This document shows, one piece after another, positions 13,556-18,749 of a stretch of 18,749 nucleotides of DNA (its first letter is position 1; every line of letters begins with the position of its first letter). This DNA is from CAYFSC01 sp964345695. GTDB taxonomy: Bacteria; Bacteroidota; Rhodothermia; Rhodothermales; Salinibacteraceae. The notes beneath the pieces were generated by a model. That model saw nothing but the letters and a program-made list of their open reading frames with translations, did no database searches and was not told the origin of the DNA. The position numbers and the translations under genes were made by a program. Location of the stretch: the NCBI GenBank assembly GCA_964345695.1, contig CAYFSC010000044.1, positions 1 through 18,749 of the forward strand. Direction: 5' to 3'.

Positions 13556-15013
13556 CTACGCCGTCACCGCGTTCTTCTCCTGCTGCTCGGCGTAATCCTC
13601 AAAGTCGTCGTTCACGTACTTCACGTCGCGGCCCGTGTGGGCGAGAAACGACGCGGCTGCGGCCGCTCGCCGGCCCGTCGCGCAGTGGACGAGCAGCGTC
13701 TGGTCGGTCGGCAGGTCCGCCTCGTACTCCGGCATGCGGGTGTAGGAGGCATTCAGGGCGCCGTCGACGTGGCCTTCGTCAAACTCCGAGCGGTAGCGCA
13801 CGTCCAGGACGGTGTTCTGGGCATCGCCACGAAGGGCGTCCACCGCGTCAAAGTCGATCTCGTCGATCGTGGCGCTGGCGCCATCCTGCTCGAAGTAGCG
13901 CTGCAGGGTTTCGATCTCTGCAAAGCCGACGACGTTGTCGTAGCCGATGCGAACGAGATCGCGCACCGCCTCCTCGACATCTTCTTCCTCGATGATGAGA
14001 ACGATCGGCGTCGTCTCGTCCTCGACCAGCGACCCGACGTACGTATTAAACTGCTGGTCGAAGGGGGCGTAGAGCGCACCGGGCAGGTGGTGGCGCATGA
14101 AGGCCGAGCGGTCGATCCGCGTGTCGATGATGAGCGTCTCGTCGTCCTGTGCCTTCTGCTCCATCTCGCGCATCGACAGGTCCTGCGGCGCGGGCAGCTG
14201 GCCCAGCACCGGCGGTCCCATCTTGTTGTCGCGCTTCATGCGGGCGAAGTAGATCTGCGGCTCCGGCTGGCCTTCGAGGATGGCGTCCACGAAGTGGTCC
14301 TCGTCCTCGCGCGCGGCGTCGATCATCGGGTTGAACTGCTTCTCGTACCCGATGGTCGACTGCGGCACGTCGCCGAGTGCCTTGCCGCAGGCCGAACCGG
14401 CGCCATGGGCGGGCCACACTTGCAGGTGGTCGGGTAGATCCATGAACCGCTGCACCGACTTGTAGAGCGTGCGCGCCGATGGGTCCATGGCGCCTTCGAC
14501 CTTCGCGGCCGACTCCAGGAGGTCGGGCCGCCCGAGGTCGCCGACGAACACGAAGTCGCCCGTCACGATACCCATCGACTGGTCGGCCCCGCCGCCTTTG
14601 TCGGTGATCAGGAAGGACATGTGCTCTGGCGTGTGGCCCGGCGTGTGGACGGCTTCGATCTCGATGTTGCCCACCTGGAACGTGTCGCCGTCGTAGAGAA
14701 ACGCGTAGTCGTACGCGCCACCGGCCTGACGCTCCTCCTTGACCCACTCGTACTTCCAGTCCTCGTCGCCCTCGTCGGAGAGGTAGAGCGTGGTGTTGAA
14801 CCGCTCGGCAAACTCGCGGGCGCCGGAAAGGAAGTCGGCATGAATGTGGGTTTCGGTGACGGCGACGATTTCCAGGCCGTTTTCCTCAGCGAGATCAACG
14901 TACTGGTCGATGTCGCGCTCGGGGTCGATGAGCAGCGCTTCGCCCGTGGTCGGACACCCGACCAGGTAGGCATACTGCGCGAGCTTCTCGTCAAAGATCT
15001 GTCGGAAGAGCAT
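13556..15013 (-). CDS. persulfide dioxygenase-rhodanese fusion, CstB-like (MBL fold, pseudorhodanese, rhodanese)
   Basis: A 485-residue cytoplasmic three-domain enzyme. The N-terminal ETHE1-type metallo-beta-lactamase domain (about 1-255) has THIHADF (55-61), HTPGHTPEHM (123-132), TGDFVFVGD (151-159) and PAHG (201-204); by analogy with ETHE1 the iron ligands are His56, His127 and Asp153. The usual DH of MBL folds is DF here, as expected for a mononuclear iron enzyme. The middle rhodanese-like domain (about 290-375) keeps LIIDTR but has Glu-rich sequence where the catalytic Cys should be. The last rhodanese domain (about 395-475) has Cys444 in HCATGRRA. This is the layout of staphylococcal CstB, which oxidises low-molecular-weight persulfides and yields thiosulfate. 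sqr is 89 bases upstream and a TauE/SafE gene downstream, matching that pathway. No Shine-Dalgarno sequence. Confidence 0.9.
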   Translation of the reverse strand: MLFRQIFDEKLAQYAYLVGCPTTGEALLIDPERDIDQYVDLAEENGLEIVAVTETHIHADFLSGAREFAERFNTTLYLSDEGDEDWKYEWVKEERQAGGAYDYAFLYDGDTFQVGNIEIEAVHTPGHTPEHMSFLITDKGGGADQSMGIVTGDFVFVGDLGRPDLLESAAKVEGAMDPSARTLYKSVQRFMDLPDHLQVWPAHGAGSACGKALGDVPQSTIGYEKQFNPMIDAAREDEDHFVDAILEGQPEPQIYFARMKRDNKMGPPVLGQLPAPQDLSMREMEQKAQDDETLIIDTRIDRSAFMRHHLPGALYAPFDQQFNTYVGSLVEDETTPIVLIIEEEDVEEAVRDLVRIGYDNVVGFAEIETLQRYFEQDGASATIDEIDFDAVDALRGDAQNTVLDVRYRSEFDEGHVDGALNASYTRMPEYEADLPTDQTLLVHCATGRRAAAAASFLAHTGRDVKYVNDDFEDYAEQQEKNAVTA

Positions 15014-15102
15014 AGGTCAAAGCGTTGATTGTGGTGAAGGATATCGTGGTCGGCTGAACACGCAGGCGTACCGTCGCCGCCCTGTCTGTCCTCAGGTGCA
15101 AG

Positions 15103-16302
15103 TTACATGCGTCCCTTCAGCATGCCATTCCAGTACATGCGAGGCAGTCCGTACGCCTTCAAGGCATACATGCTGTACCGCTCCTCGGTTTGGTCGAACG
15201 GGAAGCTCTCCTCCGGATTTTTGTCGTAGTCGAACTCGGCGAGGACGAGCTTGCCGTATCCGGTGACGAGCGGGCACGAGGTGTATCCGCTGTACGTGCC
15301 GTTGATGGGGGTCGTGTTGCGAAGCGAGGCCATCAGATGGTCGACCAGCACCGGGGCCTGCTTGCGAATGGCCGCGCCCGTCTTGGACGTCGGCAGGTTC
15401 GAGTTGTCGCCGAGCGCGAACACGTTGTCGAACCGGGTGTGCTGCAGCGTCCCCGGATCGACCTCGACGAACCCGTCCTCGGCGGCCAGCGGGCTGTCGG
15501 CGATGAAGTCGGGGGCAGACATGGGCGGCACGACGTGGATCATGTCGTAATCCACCGTCATCTCTTCCTCGGTCTCCAGGTCTTGGAACACCGCCTGCGT
15601 GCTGTCGGGCTTCAACTCGACGAGTTCCGTCATCAGATTGAGCTCGATATTCTTTCGCTCAATCACGTCGTAGAGCGTTTCCTCGTAGGGCGGAGAGGAG
15701 AAGAGCTTGCCCTTGGCCTTCATGAAGGCGATGCGACTGCCGTCGCGCACGCCCTGGCGGCGGAAAGCGTCGTCAGCGAGGTACATGATCTTCTGAGGCG
15801 CTCCACCGCACTTGACGCCCATGGTCGGCTCGGTGAACAGCGCCGTTCCGCCTTCGGGGAAGTGCTGGATGGCGTCCCACGTCGTCTCGCACGTGTCGTA
15901 CGCGTAGTTGCTGACGACGCCCGTGCCCGGCTGCCCCACCGCGTCGGCCAGGCCGGGGATGCCGTCCCAGTCGATCTGGATGCCGGCGGCCATCACGAGG
16001 TAATCGTAGCCGTAGGTGTCGCCGTTCTGGGTCGTCACTGTGTTGTTCTCGGGATCGAACGAGGCCGCCGCGTCCTGAATCCAGGTCGCGCCGTTGGGCA
16101 TCACCTCCGCCATCGGGCGCTCGGACTCTTCCTTGGGGAAGACCCCGGCACCAATGAGCGTCCAAAGGGGCTGGTAATAGTGCGTGTCCGACGGCTCGAT
16201 GACCGCGACGTCCGGCGCATCATCGCGATTCAAGAGCTGCGAGGCGACGGTAAGACCGCCGGTGCCGCCACCGACGACGAGGATCTGATGGGTGTCTTGC
16301 AT
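15103..16302 (-). CDS. sqr: sulfide:quinone oxidoreductase, type II (SQOR-like)
   Basis: An FAD enzyme at the membrane surface that oxidises sulfide and passes electrons to quinone, forming a persulfide. The 399-residue protein has the FAD dinucleotide fold ILVVGGGTGGLTVASQLL at the N-terminus and the second FAD contact VFALGDNSNLPTSKTGAA (294-311). The two redox cysteines are Cys165 (MGVKCGGAPQKIMYL) and Cys343 (GYTSCPLVTGYGKLVLAEFDY). These two motifs are those of mitochondrial SQOR and bacterial type II SQR rather than the three-cysteine type I enzymes or NADH dehydrogenase-2. The start MQDTHQILVVGGG at 16302 is chosen since the in-frame extension (19 residues) is encoded by the heptamer array. 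It lies between the DUF1641-like gene (65 bases) and the CstB-like gene (89 bases), all on one strand. Confidence 0.93.
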   Translation of the reverse strand: MQDTHQILVVGGGTGGLTVASQLLNRDDAPDVAVIEPSDTHYYQPLWTLIGAGVFPKEESERPMAEVMPNGATWIQDAAASFDPENNTVTTQNGDTYGYDYLVMAAGIQIDWDGIPGLADAVGQPGTGVVSNYAYDTCETTWDAIQHFPEGGTALFTEPTMGVKCGGAPQKIMYLADDAFRRQGVRDGSRIAFMKAKGKLFSSPPYEETLYDVIERKNIELNLMTELVELKPDSTQAVFQDLETEEEMTVDYDMIHVVPPMSAPDFIADSPLAAEDGFVEVDPGTLQHTRFDNVFALGDNSNLPTSKTGAAIRKQAPVLVDHLMASLRNTTPINGTYSGYTSCPLVTGYGKLVLAEFDYDKNPEESFPFDQTEERYSMYALKAYGLPRMYWNGMLKGRM

Positions 16303-16308
16303 GGGACT

Positions 16309-16350
16309 GAAGGTTGAGTTCCGAGTGTCGAGTTCTGGGTTCCGAGGGGT
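16309..16350 (-). repeat. period-7 array in front of sqr
   Basis: Six heptamers in phase, ending 6 bases before the sqr ATG. On the gene strand they follow NGAACYC with some decay (for example GGAACCC, AGAACTC). It fills most of the 65-base space between the DUF1641-like gene and sqr, and it creates a false N-terminal extension of the sqr frame. Confidence 0.65.
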
Positions 16351-16367
16351 ATGCCTCACGAATCACG

Positions 16368-17279
16368 TCATCCCGCCCGTAGGTTCTGGCCGAACTTTTT
16401 GGCAAAGGTTGTGATGAAACCGACGGCCCGTTGGACATCGGGATCGCGGAGGGCCCCGAGGAGGCCAAAGAAGCCCCGTTGGGGAATCTCGTCACGCCGC
16501 GCCTGCTTCTGGCTCTCGACGAGGGCCGATCCGAGGCTCCCGACCGCCCGCAGGGCTTCCGGATCCAGCACGCCGGAGTCGAGCAACGCCTCGAACTCGT
16601 CGGACTGAAAGAGTTCGCCAAAGCGACCCAGCGAACTGAAGGCCTGCCGGAGGATGTGCTCCGGGTCGTATCCCTTGCGGGCGGCCTTCGCATACTCGGT
16701 GTCGAGGATGTCAACGACGGTCGCGATGGCGTCCGGTGCCTGCTCGGCGAGGGCCGACAGGCGCTCTAGGTGCTCGGCCCGGTCCAAAACCGCCCCCAGG
16801 GCCGCGGCCGTTTTCGGCTCGGTCATCTTTTCCAGGAGCATCAACCCCTCACGGGCGTGCTCGTCAAACACCACCCCGCGATCCGCCGCACGCGTCAGGG
16901 CATCGTCTATGGTGTCGGCGGCGGTGGCGGTCATGCCGGGAAGCTGGTCGGCCAATTCCGCGAGCTCCTCCAACTGATCGAGCCGGTCGATCAGCGTGGA
17001 GAGCACCTTGACGGTCTGTGGCTCCGTGAGCTTCTCGGCAAGGGTGAGCGCCTCACGGGCTCGTTCGTCGAGAACAACGTCCCGGTCGGCGGCCCGCGTC
17101 AGTTCGTCGTCCACCACATCCGCCGTGGTCCGGATCACGGCGGGCATCTTCTGCAGGAGATCCATGGTCTGCTCAATCGTGTCGAGACGATCAAGCAGCT
17201 GCGCCAAAACACGACGCGTTTCAGGATCTTGTAAGCGCTTTTCCAGAGCGTCAGTGCCGTTGGTCTGAGTCCGTTCCAT
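16368..17279 (-). CDS. DUF1641-like protein with three tandem 68-residue helical repeats
   Basis: A 303-residue soluble, acidic, apparently all-helical protein of unknown function. The C-terminal end GFFGLLGALRDPDVQRAVGF (269-288) followed by AKKFGQNL is the part that resembles DUF1641. Ahead of it an about 68-residue unit is repeated: the D/E-P turn recurs at residues 18, 86 and 154, and TRAADR(D/G)VV(L/F)DE(R/H)ARE recurs at 61 and 129, with a degenerate third copy to about 205. DUF1641 proteins are often encoded beside SQR or formate dehydrogenase genes (from memory, not checked). As first gene of the minus-strand block, 65 bases before sqr, it may scaffold or anchor SQR (inference). The ATG at 17279 is the first in frame; no Shine-Dalgarno sequence. 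Confidence 0.75.
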   Translation of the reverse strand: MERTQTNGTDALEKRLQDPETRRVLAQLLDRLDTIEQTMDLLQKMPAVIRTTADVVDDELTRAADRDVVLDERAREALTLAEKLTEPQTVKVLSTLIDRLDQLEELAELADQLPGMTATAADTIDDALTRAADRGVVFDEHAREGLMLLEKMTEPKTAAALGAVLDRAEHLERLSALAEQAPDAIATVVDILDTEYAKAARKGYDPEHILRQAFSSLGRFGELFQSDEFEALLDSGVLDPEALRAVGSLGSALVESQKQARRDEIPQRGFFGLLGALRDPDVQRAVGFITTFAKKFGQNLRAG

Positions 17280-17342
17280 AAGCGTCTCGGAGTTTTGTCG
17301 GCAAGAATTCCGCGGAGCGTGCGCGCCGTGGAGTTATGTATT

Positions 17343-17360
17343 TACTTGACCTTACAAGTA
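17343..17360. promoter_or_regulatory. inverted repeat in the divergent intergenic region, candidate operator
   Basis: TACTTG-ACCTTA-CAAGTA: perfect 6-base arms with a 6-base centre, placed between the minus-strand sulfur block and the plus-strand secreted-protein gene. It overlaps the possible -10 element of the minus-strand promoter, so a bound regulator could repress the sulfur genes. The protein that binds is not identifiable. Confidence 0.45.
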
Positions 17361-17383
17361 GGAAACAGAAAGGAAAGTGTCAA
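17355..17383 (-). promoter_or_regulatory. candidate promoter for the DUF1641-sqr block
   Basis: On the minus strand a perfect TTGACA (17383-17378) is followed after 17 bases by TACTTG (17360-17355), about 75 bases before the DUF1641-like start codon. The -10 match to TATAAT is poor and the Bacteroidota -7 element TAnnTTTG is only approximate, so this is tentative. A second inverted repeat (AGGAAAC 17360-17366 with GTTTCCT 17384-17390) frames the spacer. Confidence 0.3.
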
Positions 17384-17467
17384 GTTTCCTCCGGTGCAGT
17401 GGACGGTCTTCGACAGCCCGCCCCCCTGCTCATTCGTTTCGTGGGTTCGAAATCCATTTTGTTGACC

Positions 17468-18277
17468 ATGACACGCTCTTTTCAGGGTCTTTTCCATCGT
17501 TCGGTGTACTCAAACCTATGGCTTTTGGGGTTCCTCTTCCTATCTGCCGCTGTGGCCCTGCCGGCTGCCGCCCAGGAGGCCGTTCCCACTCAGGTAACCG
17601 TGCGGGCCGTCTCCAACGACGCAAAGCTGATCCAGGACCCGGTCGGCGGCGCCCGCATCACGATTGAAGACGCCGAGACCGGCACGGTGCTGGCCGAGGG
17701 CCGACAGACCGGCGATTCCGGCAGCACCGAGAAAATTATGCGGCAGCCGCACGAGCGCGGCGCCTCGATCTACGAGGCCCCCGGTGCGGCGAAGTACGAA
17801 ACCACCCTCGAACTGACCGAGCCGACTCGCGTGCGTATCACGGCCGAGGGGCCGCTCGACTACCCGCACGCGATGCAAACCGCTACGAAGACCACGCTCC
17901 TCATGCCCGGCGAGGACGTGACGGGCGACGGAATCACACTTACGCTACACGGCTTCATCGTGGAGGTGATGGAGCCCTCTGCCTCCGACGTGGCCCCTGG
18001 AGAAGAGGTCACCGTCCGGGCCCGCGTTCGCATGATGTGCGGCTGCCCCACGGAGCCCGGCGGCCTGTGGAACTCGAACCGCTACACGATCCAGGCCCAG
18101 TTGCTTCGGGACGGCACGGTCGTGGCCGAGGCGCCGCTCTCGTTTGCGGGCACAACCAACGAGTACGACGGCCCCCTGACGGTGCCCGACGGCGGGGCGA
18201 CCGAGGTCCGCGTGACGGCCACCGACGCCGATCGGGCGAACTTCGGGATGGGGACCGCCTCCCTGACCGGAGAGTAG
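17468..18277 (+). CDS. secreted beta-rich protein of unknown function with a CGCP motif
   Basis: A 269-residue protein that I do not recognise as a named family. The N-terminus is a Sec signal peptide: basic start (MTRSFQGLFHR), hydrophobic core LWLLGFLFLSAAVALPA and cleavage near AAA-QE (residue 35). The rest alternates beta-type strands and turns, suggesting two Ig-like or beta-sandwich modules: about 38-160, then about 162-269 opening with FIVEVMEPSASDVAPGEEVTV. The only cysteines of the mature part are Cys191 and Cys193 in MMCGCPTEPGGLW; they could bind metal or a sulfur intermediate (inference). The second module resembles an extracellular adhesive or carrier domain. The ATG at 17468 is chosen for the signal peptide; the frame opens earlier at 17336 but without signal-like sequence. 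It is divergent from the sulfide-oxidation genes, with a shared 188-base control region, so a periplasmic or surface role in sulfur handling is possible. Confidence 0.7.
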   Translation: MTRSFQGLFHRSVYSNLWLLGFLFLSAAVALPAAAQEAVPTQVTVRAVSNDAKLIQDPVGGARITIEDAETGTVLAEGRQTGDSGSTEKIMRQPHERGASIYEAPGAAKYETTLELTEPTRVRITAEGPLDYPHAMQTATKTTLLMPGEDVTGDGITLTLHGFIVEVMEPSASDVAPGEEVTVRARVRMMCGCPTEPGGLWNSNRYTIQAQLLRDGTVVAEAPLSFAGTTNEYDGPLTVPDGGATEVRVTATDADRANFGMGTASLTGE

Positions 18278-18326
18278 GGGTCTGTTTTTCCTCCTCTTCT
18301 TGTCTGGCCACTACTCCCCAACCGCG

Positions 18327-18749
18327 ATGTCCCAGCCCGCCGACTTTTGGAACGACCGCTTTTCTGCCGATCCGTACATCTACGGCGTAGAGCCGAACGA
18401 CTTTGTGGCGGCGGCCGCCGAGGAGTGGCTCGCTGATCCCCGAGACGTCCTCGACCTTGGGGTGGGCGAGGGTCGTAACGCGGTCTATCTCGCCCAGCAC
18501 GGGCACACGGTCACCGCCGTCGACTACTCGACCGAAGGCCTGCGTAAGACGGAGGCCCTGGCGGCGGAGGCCGGCGTGGGGATCCCCACCATCCAGGCCG
18601 ATGTGCGCGACTGGACTCCCGACCGCACGTGGAACGCGGTGGTCGTCACCTTCCTCCACCTCGCCCCCGACGAGCAGCCTCAGTTGTACACCCTCATCCG
18701 GCAGTGCCTATCCCCGGGCGGGATCCTCGTCGCCGAGTGGTTCCGGCCC
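18327..18749 (+). CDS. class I SAM-dependent methyltransferase, TehB-like (partial, cut by window end)
   Basis: The first 141 residues are present, and the gene continues beyond the window. MSQPADFWNDRFSADPYIYG is the usual start of small TehB/thiopurine-type methyltransferases (W-x-x-R-[FY]). Motif I is LDLGVGEGRNAVYLA (43-57). VTAVDYSTEGL gives the acidic ribose-binding residue at the end of strand 2, ADVRDW follows, and CLSPGGILVAEWF is the post-motif strand. In related proteins substrates are thiols, tellurite/selenite or hydrophobic electrophiles. Next to a sulfide-oxidation locus, a sulfur or chalcogen substrate is tempting but unproven. It lies 49 bases after the secreted-protein gene on the same strand, with a short T run (18285-18289) in between but no convincing stem. 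Confidence 0.82.
   Translation, partial: MSQPADFWNDRFSADPYIYGVEPNDFVAAAAEEWLADPRDVLDLGVGEGRNAVYLAQHGHTVTAVDYSTEGLRKTEALAAEAGVGIPTIQADVRDWTPDRTWNAVVVTFLHLAPDEQPQLYTLIRQCLSPGGILVAEWFRP

Noticed and set aside
16303..16359. N-terminal extension of SQR by 19 residues
   Set aside because: It is encoded by the heptamer array, precedes the FAD fold which should begin near residue 5-8, and overlaps the end of the DUF1641-like gene.
18278..18326. Possible terminator after the secreted-protein gene (TTTTT at 18285-18289)
   Set aside because: The T run has no adequate preceding stem; only CTCC/GGAG overlapping the end of the gene can pair.

Overview
The window (about 18.7 kb, GC-rich) looks like a draft-assembly piece of a halophilic Bacteroidota of the Salinibacter/Rhodothermota kind. 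This is inferred from several things. The proteins are strongly acidic (Asp/Glu-rich surfaces). Shine-Dalgarno sequences are almost absent. The arginine genes are of Bacteroidota type, and a lone ftsE sits with pdxA and nrnA. No rRNA or marker gene in the window proves the assignment. Two runs of exactly 100 N (1157-1256 and 2869-2968) are scaffold gaps.

Left part, plus strand (55-9752), housekeeping genes: an M20 deacetylase of the ArgE group and argininosuccinate lyase argH (end of arginine synthesis), a DHH/DHHA1 nanoRNase/pAp phosphatase (nrnA), an M17 leucyl aminopeptidase (pepA), 4-hydroxythreonine-4-phosphate dehydrogenase (pdxA, vitamin B6), a class I methyltransferase, the cell-division ATPase ftsE without ftsX beside it, and a GntR/HutC-type regulator with a perfect inverted repeat in its leader.

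Right part, minus strand (17279 down to 9797), a sulfide-oxidation block: DUF1641-like repeat protein, type II sulfide:quinone oxidoreductase (sqr), a persulfide dioxygenase-pseudorhodanese-rhodanese fusion with the architecture of staphylococcal CstB, a TauE/SafE exporter, a SulP anion transporter with a STAS domain, and a double universal stress protein. The likely flow is sulfide to persulfide at the membrane (SQR), then persulfide to sulfite/thiosulfate (CstB-like), then export of sulfur oxyanions (TauE/SafE, perhaps SulP). This resembles the S. aureus cst locus, but no CstR-type regulator is present here. Divergent from it on the plus strand are a secreted protein of unknown function with a CGCP motif and the start of a second methyltransferase, cut by the window end.

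The most unusual non-coding signal is a set of degenerate tandem arrays between genes. Period-7 arrays lie directly against the start codons of argH, pdxA, the TauE/SafE gene and sqr. Period-8 pyrimidine/purine arrays lie before argE, after argH and before the first methyltransferase. A 55-bp perfect repeat flanks the second gap; it may be a genuine tandem repeat or a k-mer overlap left by the assembler. I saw no tRNA, rRNA, CRISPR array, insertion sequence or integrase.
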